From Candidatus Goldiibacteriota bacterium (GTDB lineage: Bacteria > Oederibacteriota > PGYV01): 45,042 nucleotides of DNA. Below the pieces are notes generated by a model. The model searched no databases, had not been told where the DNA came from, and saw nothing but the letters and a program-made list of their open reading frames with translations. Made by a program: the position numbers and the translations under genes. Positions 14,894 through 23,426 of this stretch are shown here, one piece after another. The stretch lies in the NCBI GenBank assembly GCA_016937715.1, contig JAFGWA010000059.1:1-45042 (forward strand). Reading direction: 5' to 3'. How positions within the stretch are numbered: the stretch's first letter is position 1; the number at the start of each line of letters is the position of its first letter.

Positions 14894-15748
14894 ATGAAAA
14901 GAATAACAATATTTTCAACTGTTGCGGCTATTGTTTTTGTTGCGTTATCCTTTTCATCACTGCGTGCTGAATCTGTTGACGGCGAATTAATTGTCAGTGG
15001 TAACAAAATCTTTTTAAAGAAAGCTAAAAACACCATTATTATCAATGATGACGCGGATGAAAAACTTAATGTCAAGTTTTCCTTGTTTAAAGAGAAAATA
15101 TTATATGCTAAGAAAAAAAGCGTTGGAATTTATGATGTATATGTCCATAATGCCAAAAACGGGCGATTAGAACTTACAGTAAATAGCGGTGTAAATTGCT
15201 ATGAATTATTAGATTTGGATATTGTGAATAAAAATATACTATTCTGTCGCTGCGACAAAAGCAAGGGATATGAACAACTGGATTTTTTTTCGTTAAAAGA
15301 TGGAAGTGTTATTCTTAATTTATTAGGGGCGAGTTTCGGTATTTCACAATCTGCAGATAAAATAATTTATATACAATTACCGCCAAGAGGGGCTCCTGAA
15401 TTCATAAAGCCGGCGGTTAATCTGTTATCCCTGGCTGGTAATCAAGGTTTGAAATTTGACGAAAAATCAATAGTTCAAGTTTATAAATTTGAAAGCGGCG
15501 ATATAGGCATATCATCAGATTTTGCATGGAAAAACTCGGATGTAGTGGCATTTATAGTTGCAGGTATTGAAAGTAATAAGTTGGTTGTTTTAAATTTTCA
15601 TAATGAACCAAAGAATCCCGGTAAGACTGTTAAAATATTTGATAAAGCGATAATGAAAATAGAAAAAATTGAATGGGTGAATAACGGAATAAGAATAACG
15701 GGCATAAATCATAACGGCGAAGCCGTGATGGCTGTTTTAGAAATTTAA
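14894..15748 (+). CDS. exported protein of unknown function, possible beta-propeller
   Basis: The 284-residue product has a Sec signal (residues 1-25, cleavage after LRA). The rest is a series of short beta strands with turns such as SGNKIF, VGIYDVYV, EQLDFFSLKDGS and VVLNF, reminiscent of TolB/WD-like propeller blades. No repeat is regular enough to count blades. It stands alone between repeat clusters. A TATAAT box at 14859-14864 lies 30 bases upstream without a good -35. Likely periplasmic. Function unknown. Confidence 0.6.
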   Translation: MKRITIFSTVAAIVFVALSFSSLRAESVDGELIVSGNKIFLKKAKNTIIINDDADEKLNVKFSLFKEKILYAKKKSVGIYDVYVHNAKNGRLELTVNSGVNCYELLDLDIVNKNILFCRCDKSKGYEQLDFFSLKDGSVILNLLGASFGISQSADKIIYIQLPPRGAPEFIKPAVNLLSLAGNQGLKFDEKSIVQVYKFESGDIGISSDFAWKNSDVVAFIVAGIESNKLVVLNFHNEPKNPGKTVKIFDKAIMKIEKIEWVNNGIRITGINHNGEAVMAVLEI

Positions 15749-15750
15749 AA

Positions 15751-15780
15751 ACCACGCGCCCTAAAAGGACGCGGCTACCA
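15751..15780 (-). repeat. REP-like palindrome A (copy 7, inverted)
   Basis: Reads CGCGCCCTAAAAGGACGCG then GCTACCA. It starts two bases after the stop codon of the exported protein gene and may serve as its 3' end. Confidence 0.7.
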
Positions 15781-15843
15781 AGGCGGAAACCATAGCAGAT
15801 TAAGCATAATGCAGATAAGCAGAAGCGATAAATTTCTTTTATA

Positions 15844-15919
15844 ACGTAGAGACGCAATATATTGCGTCTCGGTTTTTTTCAAAAACGAAATCTTAGACGC
15901 ATCATGATGCGTCTCTACA
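15844..15919. repeat. inverted pair of B palindromes
   Basis: B (+) at 15844-15871 (arms GAGACGCAAT/ATTGCGTCTC) and B (-) at 15893-15919 (GACGCATCATGATGCGTC). The pair recurs with the same geometry at 42147-42211. Each arm set is individually palindromic with different centres. Confidence 0.7.
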
Positions 15920-15953
15920 TTAAAAAGGTTATAAACACCTACACCAATGGTTG

Positions 15954-15982
15954 TTGACCGTAAAGGTTTTAAATAGTAAAAT
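15954..15982 (+). promoter_or_regulatory. sigma70-type promoter of queC
   Basis: TTGACC (15954-15959), a 17-bp spacer and TAAAAT (15977-15982), 27 bases before ATG 16009. Confidence 0.55.
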
Positions 15983-16008
15983 CCTTAAAACACTTAAGGC
16001 GGAGATAA

Positions 16009-16680
16009 ATGAAAAAAAATAATTCAAAATGCGTTGTGTTGTTGTCCGGCGGGCAGGATTCAACGACTGCACTTTTTTGGGCGAAAAAGAAATTTAAAAC
16101 CGTTATGGCTGTAAGTTTTAACTATGGACAGCGCCATAAAATAGAGCTTAAAAGCGCGGCTAAAATTGCCAAACTTGCCGGGGTAAAACACACGGTTATT
16201 GTTGTTAAAGAGTACGAAGCCATCCAAAATTCCGCTTTGCTTGACAAAATATCATCAATAAACAAACACGATAAAATAAATAAAAAACTTCCGGCTTCTT
16301 TTGTGCCGGGCAGGAATATCCTGTTTTTAACTGCTGCCGCGGCTTATGCCTATGTTAACAAAGCGGAAAATATCGTAATAGGCGTGTCGCAGGCGGATTA
16401 TTCCGGATATCCCGACTGCAGGGGAGAGTTTATTCGTTCAATGGAAAAAAGCCTGTCTCTTGGGATGGAATACACTGTAAAAATTCATACTCCTTTACTG
16501 AACAAAAACAAGATGCAGACGGTGTTTCTGGCGAAGGATTTGGGAGTACTTGATATGATGAAATACACTCACACTTGTTATGAAGGTAATAAATTGCCGT
16601 GCGGTAAATGTCCTGCGTGTAAACTTAGGGCTAAAGGGTTTAAAGAAGCCGGAATTGCTGACCCGCTGAATAAAAGCTGA
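16009..16680 (+). CDS. queC: 7-cyano-7-deazaguanine synthase
   Basis: It forms preQ0 from 7-carboxy-7-deazaguanine, ammonia and ATP, towards queuosine or deazapurine nucleotides. N-terminal LLSGGQDSTTAL is the PP-loop ATP site. NYGQRHKIE follows, and the C-terminal zinc cysteines lie in C-x8-CGKCPAC. The 223 residues match QueC. No queD, queE or dpd genes are near, so the rest of the pathway must lie elsewhere. Own promoter upstream. Convergent with the MFS gene, with only 3 bases between the stops. Confidence 0.93.
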   Translation: MKKNNSKCVVLLSGGQDSTTALFWAKKKFKTVMAVSFNYGQRHKIELKSAAKIAKLAGVKHTVIVVKEYEAIQNSALLDKISSINKHDKINKKLPASFVPGRNILFLTAAAAYAYVNKAENIVIGVSQADYSGYPDCRGEFIRSMEKSLSLGMEYTVKIHTPLLNKNKMQTVFLAKDLGVLDMMKYTHTCYEGNKLPCGKCPACKLRAKGFKEAGIADPLNKS

Positions 16681-16683
16681 AGT

Positions 16684-18075
16684 TTATTTTTTATTCCTCT
16701 GAAGTGACGCGAAAATCCCAGCAATACACAGCGCGGCTGACAGCATAAACGCAGCCTGTACGGCTTTTATAAATTCGCCCATATTTGAAGGTTCTATCTT
16801 CGCGGTTCCTATGAATATTGAAAGCGCCATCATCCCTATGGCAAGGCCGGTCATCTGGCCTGTCACCCTCATTGTTCCAAGCGCGGCTGACGCTATTGAA
16901 TAGTCTTTTCTCTCCACGCTGCTCATAACCGCGTTGGTGTTTGGCGAAGAGAAAAACGCGAACCCAAAGCCTATAAAAATAAGCGCGGCTGCCGTGTAAT
17001 ATACGGGGGTCTGCGCGTTTATAAAGACAAGCATTAAAAGGCCGGCTGCCGTCATTGCCATTCCGGACGACGCGATTTTACCGGGGTTAAACCTGTCCGA
17101 CAGTTTTCCTGCCGCAGGCGCGAACGTCATCATAATTACAGGCTGTATCATAAGCACCAGCCCTGCTGCCTGCGGAGAGAAACCTTTTACGTACTGCAGG
17201 TATAAACTTAAAAGGAAAGAGACCGCGAAAGAAGAGGCGTAATGTATAAGCGCGGCCAGATTTGAAAAGGCAAAGACCGCGTTGTGAAAAAACAGCTTCA
17301 TATTCATGACAGGGTGTTTTATCTTAAACTCCACAATAACAAACAGCACAAGAAGAAGTATGCCAAGTATAAGCGCCGCGGCGCCTGTTTTAGAAGGCAA
17401 TGAAGACAGTCCGAATATTAAGAAGAACATTCCGGGCGCAAAAATTAAAGAGCCGATAAGGTCAAAAGATTCGCCGCCCGATTCCGCCCATTCGCCTTTC
17501 ATTTTAAAGGCGGCAAAAAAAACAGCCGCCGCGCACATCAGCGTATTTACCAGAAATATAAAACGCCATCCCAAATTCTGCGTAAGAATGCCGCCCAGAA
17601 AAGGCCCTGCGGAGAGCCCCGTGTAAACCGCGGCAACGTTAAGGCCAAGCGCTTTGCCCCTTTCTTTGGCGTGAAAAACAGATGTTAAAATTGCCACACC
17701 CGTGCCAAATACCATTGACCCGCCAATGCCCTGAACCACTCGCAGCGTAATAAATAAAACGACGTTTGTAACAAAAACGGTGGCAAGTGATGATAATGTA
17801 AAAATTATCATGCCAGCGGTAAAATACCTGCGCCTTCCGTAAATGTCGGCAAGCCGCCCAAATGGTACCTGAAAGATTGCCGAACTTAAAAGGTAGGATG
17901 TGGCTATCCAGCCAAGAAAAAGGGCGCTTACGCCGAATTCTTTGCCTATTGAAGGTAATGCCACATTAAGCGAAGAACCCATAAATGACATGGAAAAAGC
18001 CGCTATCATAGCCGATATAAGCGCCGCGTTTTTTGTTTCGCTGTCATATTCGTGGGGAGTGTTTTCGTTAATCAT
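16684..18075 (-). CDS. MFS transporter, DHA2 (EmrB/QacA-type) drug exporter family
   Basis: 463 residues with 12-14 hydrophobic helices. Motif A GRLADIYGRRR lies between helices 2 and 3, and the motif C-like GLSAGPFLGGIL in helix 5 indicates a drug:H+ antiporter. The N-terminal MSFMGSSLNVALPSI is typical of the 14-TM DHA2 group. It is a cytoplasmic-membrane exporter with unknown substrate. It stands alone on the - strand. Octamer repeats and a REP-like palindrome lie upstream of its start, so no clean promoter can be named. Confidence 0.85.
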   Translation of the reverse strand: MINENTPHEYDSETKNAALISAMIAAFSMSFMGSSLNVALPSIGKEFGVSALFLGWIATSYLLSSAIFQVPFGRLADIYGRRRYFTAGMIIFTLSSLATVFVTNVVLFITLRVVQGIGGSMVFGTGVAILTSVFHAKERGKALGLNVAAVYTGLSAGPFLGGILTQNLGWRFIFLVNTLMCAAAVFFAAFKMKGEWAESGGESFDLIGSLIFAPGMFFLIFGLSSLPSKTGAAALILGILLLVLFVIVEFKIKHPVMNMKLFFHNAVFAFSNLAALIHYASSFAVSFLLSLYLQYVKGFSPQAAGLVLMIQPVIMMTFAPAAGKLSDRFNPGKIASSGMAMTAAGLLMLVFINAQTPVYYTAAALIFIGFGFAFFSSPNTNAVMSSVERKDYSIASAALGTMRVTGQMTGLAIGMMALSIFIGTAKIEPSNMGEFIKAVQAAFMLSAALCIAGIFASLQRNKK

Positions 18076-18120
18076 AATGATAAATATACCGTATATAAGG
18101 GGATAATAAAAGATGTTTTG

Positions 18121-18212
18121 TTAGATGCTTGGATGCTTGGAAGGTTAGAGGCTTGGATGCTTGGAGGCTTGGATGCTTGGAGGCTTGGATGCTTGGAGGC
18201 TTGGAGGTTTGG
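18121..18212 (+). repeat. octamer-phased tandem repeat (11.5 units)
   Basis: Eleven and a half 8-bp units with consensus TTGGAKGC. In the centre TTGGATGC and TTGGAGGC alternate, giving a 16-bp higher-order period. The tract runs directly into REP-like palindrome A at 18210. Confidence 0.85.
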
Positions 18213-18240
18213 TAGACGCGGGTCTTTAGCCCGCGGTAGT
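18210..18240 (+). repeat. REP-like palindrome A (copy 8)
   Basis: TGGTAGA with CGCGGG/CCCGCG stem and GGTAGT tail. It abuts the octamer tract. Two further CCGTCCAT octamers follow at 18260-18275, and at 18288-18336 comes the TTCCGCTTCTGCTTA phrase shared with 27601, 28088 and 28446. Confidence 0.75.
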
Positions 18241-18350
18241 AGATTTAGATTTATTTTTCCCGTCCATCCGTCCATCATGTTTTTCTGACCTTTTCCGCTT
18301 CTGCTTAATTGCTTATAGCTTAAACCGCTGTTCTTACGTCCCTCGGCATT

Positions 18351-19433
18351 CTATTTCCCGTTCTTCAAGTCCCGCAAAGTCGTGTCCTGTTGATGGTAGC
18401 GCCGGTATATCTTTGTAAAGGTGGTATGGGAAAAAAACCACGCGAAAGGTTTGTAACGGGTAAGAAAAAATAATATGTGATAGCCTATATAAAAGAATCC
18501 AAGTGTGTACGCGATTTGAAATAACATTGCGGTAATATAATTTTCCGACATATGCAGGGGCAGCACTACCTGTGCTGTTACGGACGCTGCCAAGCCGTAA
18601 AGAACCCAGCACAAAACAATAATATATGAATGCGCGGCCTGAATTGATTTTTCCGGGCAGAAGGCGATACACCTTTCACAGCTTTCGCATTTAAACGTCC
18701 AATATGGTTTTTTTATCTTTTCACCCTTCATTATAATAGCGCCGTAAGGGCAGTTGGCGGCGCAGATGCCGCAGCTTGTGCATTTCTCATCGGCAAACAT
18801 TATTTTTGAAAGCATAAAACGCGCGAAGATAAGATACATGAAACTTATCTGAATAAGCGCTGTTCCCATTATCCATGATGGTATACCCTTAAATACCCGT
18901 TTGCCTGAAGTAATCATGCCTATAAACGCGGAAATTTCGCGTTTTGTTTTGCCGTAAAAATACTGCGCGTGTTTTTCCGTCATCCCCCAGTGTACTGCCA
19001 GCCAGTTTGACGGCATGTCCATTCCGGCAAAACCCCGTATGTCATAACCTTTAAGCAGAAGTATTAACGCGATAATCAGGCACGCAGTGCCTTCCATTCC
19101 CGGAAGCGGGAGCGGCCCGTAATAAGCTCCTGCGCGGCACGCGATAATAACCGCGGGCGCTTTTTTCACGCGCGGCATTTTAAGGGCAAATTTTATAGCC
19201 GGCCATGGCGCGGTAAACGCGTGAGTCGGGAAAAACAGCCCGGTAAGATTTTCATTTGACGGAGGATTATTTTTAAGGGATGCTTTTTCAAATGGCGTAA
19301 CAGACGCAGCACAGCCGTGTTCCTTTAATTTTTCGCCCGCCCAGACGGCAGTCTTAAATGAATTGCCTGTGCCGGACATATAATAAAATGACGCTTGGAT
19401 GCTTAGAGGCTTGGACGGTTGGATATTTGGCAA
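18351..19433 (-). CDS. flavodoxin/4Fe-4S ferredoxin membrane protein (EFR1-type)
   Basis: After an odd 14-residue leader, FYYMSGTGNS is the FMN-phosphate loop of a flavodoxin-like domain (about residues 16-185). Two ferredoxin clusters follow (CTSCGICAANCP and CESCERCIAFCP, about residues 225-275), then hydrophobic helices to the C-terminus. It probably transfers electrons at the membrane. The start is uncertain: TTG 19433, 3 bases after the upstream stop, is the only in-frame candidate before the flavodoxin strand. Codons 2-16 are translated octamer repeat, so the native 5' end may have been replaced. Confidence 0.75.
   Translation of the reverse strand: MPNIQPSKPLSIQASFYYMSGTGNSFKTAVWAGEKLKEHGCAASVTPFEKASLKNNPPSNENLTGLFFPTHAFTAPWPAIKFALKMPRVKKAPAVIIACRAGAYYGPLPLPGMEGTACLIIALILLLKGYDIRGFAGMDMPSNWLAVHWGMTEKHAQYFYGKTKREISAFIGMITSGKRVFKGIPSWIMGTALIQISFMYLIFARFMLSKIMFADEKCTSCGICAANCPYGAIIMKGEKIKKPYWTFKCESCERCIAFCPEKSIQAAHSYIIVLCWVLYGLAASVTAQVVLPLHMSENYITAMLFQIAYTLGFFYIGYHILFFLTRYKPFAWFFSHTTFTKIYRRYHQQDTTLRDLKNGK
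19384..19432 (-). repeat. octamer tract inside the 5' end of the flavodoxin/ferredoxin gene
   Basis: On the - strand six 8-mers of the CCAAGCNT type run in phase (CCAAATAT, CCAACCGT, CCAAGCCT, CTAAGCAT, CCAAGCGT, then a partial). They encode residues 2-16 of the gene. Confidence 0.7.
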
Positions 19434-19436
19434 AAT

Positions 19437-19766
19437 TTATTTTATTATGCCGGAATTTTTCAGTTTGTCGCGGCAGGAAGGGCATACGCTGTCTTTTGCC
19501 GGTTTTCCGCAGAACCTGCACACAGAAGAGTTGGGCCTGTTTGAAATTTTAAGCGTGCCTTTATCTATAAGCCGGTTGACCGTTGAAAAGGGGACGCCGG
19601 TATCTTTGCAGACCTGAGACACGCTGGCAAGGGGGTTTTTTCTTAAGTATAAAGTCACTTTTCCAAGGTCCATGCCGTCTTTCATAAGGCAGTCAGGGCA
19701 CACAGTTGCCGATGACTGGCCTGTATCCATTGTCCTTCCGCATCTTTCACAGTTTTTTAGCGCCAA
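19437..19766 (-). CDS. zinc-ribbon protein of the YvyF/flagellar-region family
   Basis: 109 residues: an N-terminal zinc ribbon (CERCGRTM...CPDC), a central helix-turn-helix-like segment (LRKNPLASVSQVCKDTGVP, then STVNRLIDKG), and a C-terminal zinc ribbon (CRFCGKPA...CPSC). This order matches the small YvyF/TIGR03826 proteins found in flagellar operons, although no flagellar gene is near. It starts at TTG 19766 with a strong SD (AAGGAG, 7-base gap). It lies 3 bases upstream of the flavodoxin/ferredoxin gene, implying one transcript. DNA- or protein-binding role unknown. Confidence 0.7.
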   Translation of the reverse strand: MALKNCERCGRTMDTGQSSATVCPDCLMKDGMDLGKVTLYLRKNPLASVSQVCKDTGVPFSTVNRLIDKGTLKISNRPNSSVCRFCGKPAKDSVCPSCRDKLKNSGIIK

Positions 19767-19876
19767 TTTAATGCTCCTTATTGCAGATTCTTTGTTATAT
19801 ATCGGACAAACTTCGTATATCTTTAATTATAATTTATCCGCAGTATAAAGCAATAGCATACTTGCATATTATTAAA

Positions 19877-19905
19877 TTGAAAATAAGGTTTAACGGGTGT
19901 AAAAT
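19877..19905 (+). promoter_or_regulatory. sigma70-type promoter of the DUF4139 gene
   Basis: TTGAAA (19877-19882), a 17-bp spacer and TAAAAT (19900-19905), 32 bases before ATG 19937 with SD GGAGGT. Confidence 0.5.
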
Positions 19906-19936
19906 TAGCGTATTAATTACTTTTGGAGGTAATAAT

Positions 19937-21592
19937 ATGAAAAAGCTTATTATGATACTGTCTTTATTTTCGTGTGTTTCGCTGTACGCGGCCATACCGG
20001 GATTTGAAAATGCGTCAGAAATTAAGGCGCCCATATCCGGCGTTACCGTGTATTCAAACACGGCATACGTGGAAAGAAATTTTACCGCATCCCTTGCCAA
20101 AGGCGAAACCCTTCTTGCAATAACCGACCTTCCCGTGGGAATGGTGGAAAACACCCTTTCGGTGAAAAAAGCCGGCGACGGAGCTTTTTTAATAAAAGAG
20201 TTTGAGTATAAAGAAGTTCTATCCAAGGCTGTTTTTGAGCAGAAAGAAAAAGAATTAAGGGCCTCTCTTGAAGCGATAAAAGCTGAAATAGTGTCGTATG
20301 AAGATAAAATTAAGGTGAATGAGTCAAAGATAAAGGCGCTGGAATCAATTAACGCGAAGTCCGCGGATGAAGTTTCAAAAGCGCTGGCAACAAAAGACGT
20401 ATCTGTAACCAACCTGGATTCAATAATTAAATTTGCCGTCAAAGGGTTAGAGCAGGCATACAAAGATAAACGCGCGGGTGAAAAGAAACTTAAGGAATTA
20501 AAAGAAAAAGCAGCTGTGATTGAATCTGAACTTTCATCAGTCCGCGCTGGAAACTTAAAGCGAAATAAGGTGCTTTTTATAAGGGTGGATTCTTCGGCTG
20601 TTTTAGCTGACGCGGGAATAACCGTTAAGTACGCCGTATATAACTCGGGTTGGTACCCTTCGTATGAAGCGAATTATACGCCTGCCGTTTCCGCGGCTGA
20701 AGTGGCTTATAATGCTGTGGTTTACCAGCAGTCCGGCGAGGAATGGAAAAACGTGAAACTTACGGTTTCCACCGGAAACAAGCAGCACAATATAAATATT
20801 CCTGAACCCGCGCCGTGGATTTTAAGGGAGCGCCAGGTTTATAAAGCTAAGATGATGATGAGCAGGCCGGAAGCCGCACCTGCGGCGATGGCAATGGACA
20901 CCGCGGTAATGGCTGAAGCACAAGAAGCTTACGCGGAAGCGCCCGCGGCGTACAACGCTATAATGGAAAACGAACTTTCAATGAAGGTGGAAATGAAGGG
21001 CAGGTTCAATGTCCCGTCAAACGGGGAGCCCAAGAGCGTATTTTTAAAAAACATGAAATTTGACACTGCCGGAATGTATTATTCGGCCGTGCCTTCGCGG
21101 AACGATGCGGCTTACCTTACCGCGGAAATAGAAAATAAGGACGAACTGTCGCTTATGCCGGGCGAGATGGCCGTGTATCTTGACGGCGACTATTCCGGCA
21201 AACAGCAGATAGGAAAAGTGATAAACACAGGGGACAAGCTTACAGTCTCTTTCGGAATAGACGAGAACATAAAAATAAAGAGGGAAATAACAGATAAGAA
21301 AACCGGGGACCGCGGCCTTTTTGGCAATGACAACGGCGCTGATTACGGCTTTAAGATAACAGTTGAAAATTTCAATAAAAAAGAGGCACAGCTTGAAATT
21401 AAAGAGCCTATGCCCGTATCGCAGCACGATAAGATTAAAGTTGAAGTTTACAAAGCAAGCGAAGAGTGCGTGGAAAAAGATGAAAAGGGAATTTGCACGC
21501 TTAAATTCAAGCTTGGCGCAGGGCAGAAAAAGGTTATAACATACAGGGTAAAAGTGACATATCCGAAAGATATGAATGTGGAAGGGTTGTAA
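19937..21592 (+). CDS. exported DUF4140/DUF4139 (mucoidy inhibitor-like) protein
   Basis: ATG 19937 has SD TTGGAGGT and is followed by a Sec signal (residues 1-19, cleavage after LYA). An in-frame extension upstream covers the promoter and is rejected. The N-terminal domain begins GVTVYSNTAYVERNF, as in DUF4140. A coiled coil of Lys/Glu-rich heptads spans about residues 95-190. The C-terminal DUF4139 beta-sandwich includes YNSGWYPSYEANY and AEVAYNAVVYQQSGEEW. The family is widespread in envelopes and of unknown biochemical role. 551 residues is normal. An Ala/Met/Pro-rich loop interrupts the sandwich at about residues 310-350. Confidence 0.8.
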   Translation: MKKLIMILSLFSCVSLYAAIPGFENASEIKAPISGVTVYSNTAYVERNFTASLAKGETLLAITDLPVGMVENTLSVKKAGDGAFLIKEFEYKEVLSKAVFEQKEKELRASLEAIKAEIVSYEDKIKVNESKIKALESINAKSADEVSKALATKDVSVTNLDSIIKFAVKGLEQAYKDKRAGEKKLKELKEKAAVIESELSSVRAGNLKRNKVLFIRVDSSAVLADAGITVKYAVYNSGWYPSYEANYTPAVSAAEVAYNAVVYQQSGEEWKNVKLTVSTGNKQHNINIPEPAPWILRERQVYKAKMMMSRPEAAPAAMAMDTAVMAEAQEAYAEAPAAYNAIMENELSMKVEMKGRFNVPSNGEPKSVFLKNMKFDTAGMYYSAVPSRNDAAYLTAEIENKDELSLMPGEMAVYLDGDYSGKQQIGKVINTGDKLTVSFGIDENIKIKREITDKKTGDRGLFGNDNGADYGFKITVENFNKKEAQLEIKEPMPVSQHDKIKVEVYKASEECVEKDEKGICTLKFKLGAGQKKVITYRVKVTYPKDMNVEGL

Positions 21593-21599
21593 TAAATTA

Positions 21600-21755
21600 T
21601 CCCATAAACAGATATCCCATAACCAATAAATAAAGCATAAAAGAAGTTAATAAATATAAAGCCATAAACCATAAATAAAGATGACAAGTGATGCTAACAA
21701 TTGACATTGTTTGTATTTATTTATGGGATATGGGATAAAAGTTTATTGGATAACC
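21600..21755. repeat. CCCATA-phrase repeats in opposed orientation
   Basis: Forward phrases (ATCCCATAACCAATAAATAAAG) at about 21600-21680 and the inverted copy (TTATGGGATATGGGATAAAAG) at about 21718-21755 flank a short spacer. They are related to 10762-10850. An in-frame upstream extension of the next gene across the inverted copy is not credible coding sequence. Confidence 0.6.
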
Positions 21756-21764
21756 GGAGGGTAT

Positions 21765-23411
21765 ATGGCGGAGACATTATCGGAACTTTACAGGCAGAGT
21801 TTTGAACAGAACGCGGCCCTGCCGGCTTTTTCGGATTACGGCAAAGAACCAATAACTTACGCTGAAGCCGCGGAAAAAGTGGCCAAGATGCATGAATCTT
21901 TTTCCGAAGCGGGATTGAAAAAAGGGGACAAGATAGCCCTTGCCGCGCGCAACAGCACAAACTGGGTGCTTACTTACCTTTCTGCCATAACATACGGCGC
22001 CGTGATAGTGCCTATTCTGGCGGACTTTAAACCGTCGGAAATTCAGCATATAATAAACCATTCAGACTCCGTGCTTTTATTCGCTTCTGAAGAGATACTT
22101 GGACAGCTTGATCTGACTGAAACCGAAAAACTTGCCGCCGCGTACAGGATAGACACAATGGAGAGGGAATACATTAATGAAAAAACAGCTTTATTAATGA
22201 AAGCCGTGTCCGCGGTAAAAAATATCTTTGGCAGGAAAAAACCGGAGAAAGAAGCCAAACATTTTTTCATGCGCGACATCGCTGACAGTGAAACCGCCGC
22301 CATTGTGTACACGTCCGGTACCACCGGGCTTTCCAAGGGTGTGGTGTTAAGCCGCCGCAGCCTTTATATTAACGTAAGGTTTGCCATGGATAACATGCCT
22401 TTAAAACCGGGCGATAATGTGCTGTCGTTTCTTCCGCTGGCGCACTCTTTTGGCTGCGCGTTTGAATTCTTATTTCCCACAGCGGCGGGATGCCACATTA
22501 CATATTTAGACAGGCTGCCTTCGCCCACGGTATTGGTAGAGGCGTTTGCAAAAATAAAGCCAAGGCTTATCCTCTCTGTGCCGCTTGTGCTTGAAAAAAT
22601 TTACAGAAATCAGATAAAAAAAAGCATAGACGGGACACCTACAGGATTTCTGTTAAGCGTGCCGGTTGTGGGTAAAGGTATTGAAGCGGTGATTAGAAAA
22701 AAGATAGTGAATGTTTTTGGCGGAAACTTCATGGAAATAATAATAGGCGGCGCGTCATTAAGCCCCGAAGTGGATGATTTCTTTAAGTCGATAAAATTTC
22801 CTTTTACCATTGGGTATGGCATGACAGAATGCGGCCCGCTTGTTTCTTACGCGAACTGGAAAGAACATAAAAAAGGAACAGTGGGAAAACTTATAAACTA
22901 CCTTCAGGCAAGGATAGATTCGCCGGACCCGGCAAAGGTCCCCGGCGAGATTCTGCTTAAAGGCGAAAGCGTTATGAAAGAGTATTATAAGAATCCGACG
23001 GCCACCCGTGATACAATTGTGGACGGCTGGTTAAAGACAGGCGACCTTGGCACCATGGACAGCGAAGGCAATATCGCGCTGTGCGGCAGGTCAAAAAACA
23101 TGATACTTGGCCCTTCCGGGCATAATATTTATCCCGAAGAGATAGAGACAAAACTTTCAGTCATGCGTTATGTCAGCGAATGCGTTGTGGTGGACAGGGG
23201 CGGAAAAATAACAGCGCTTATTTTTCCGGATATGGACGCGGCTGATAAAGACGGGCTTGACGAAGCAGGGCTGGAAAAAGAGATGGAAAATATAAGAAAA
23301 AAACTTAACGCGCAGCTGCCGGTTTACAGCCAGGTATCCGCCGTTAAAATACACGCGCAGGAATTTGAAAAGACGCCTTCTAAGAAAATAAAAAGGTTCC
23401 TGTACAGCTGA
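21765..23411 (+). CDS. AMP-forming acyl-CoA synthetase (long-chain fatty acid-CoA ligase family)
   Basis: ATG 21765 is preceded by SD CGGAGGG. The 548-residue enzyme has the adenylate-forming motifs in order: IVYTSGTTGLSKGVV (P-loop-like, about residue 183), GYGMTECGP (about 352), DGWLKTGDLG (about 420), GRSKNMILGPSGHNIYPEEI (about 445) and the C-terminal catalytic Lys in TPSKKIKRF. It activates a carboxylic acid to acyl-AMP and then acyl-CoA. The long insert in the N-terminal domain and the general form favour fatty-acid substrates. 15 bases separate it from the TonB-like gene, perhaps one operon. Confidence 0.85.
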   Translation: MAETLSELYRQSFEQNAALPAFSDYGKEPITYAEAAEKVAKMHESFSEAGLKKGDKIALAARNSTNWVLTYLSAITYGAVIVPILADFKPSEIQHIINHSDSVLLFASEEILGQLDLTETEKLAAAYRIDTMEREYINEKTALLMKAVSAVKNIFGRKKPEKEAKHFFMRDIADSETAAIVYTSGTTGLSKGVVLSRRSLYINVRFAMDNMPLKPGDNVLSFLPLAHSFGCAFEFLFPTAAGCHITYLDRLPSPTVLVEAFAKIKPRLILSVPLVLEKIYRNQIKKSIDGTPTGFLLSVPVVGKGIEAVIRKKIVNVFGGNFMEIIIGGASLSPEVDDFFKSIKFPFTIGYGMTECGPLVSYANWKEHKKGTVGKLINYLQARIDSPDPAKVPGEILLKGESVMKEYYKNPTATRDTIVDGWLKTGDLGTMDSEGNIALCGRSKNMILGPSGHNIYPEEIETKLSVMRYVSECVVVDRGGKITALIFPDMDAADKDGLDEAGLEKEMENIRKKLNAQLPVYSQVSAVKIHAQEFEKTPSKKIKRFLYS

Positions 23412-23426
23412 ATATAAAGGATAAAT

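Noticed and set aside
18121-18212. Possible CRISPR array
   Set aside because: Units are 8 bp with no spacers, and no cas gene is near. It is a tandem repeat.
21711-21764. N-terminal extension of the acyl-CoA synthetase
   Set aside because: Encoded by the inverted CCCATA repeat. ATG 21765 has a good SD.
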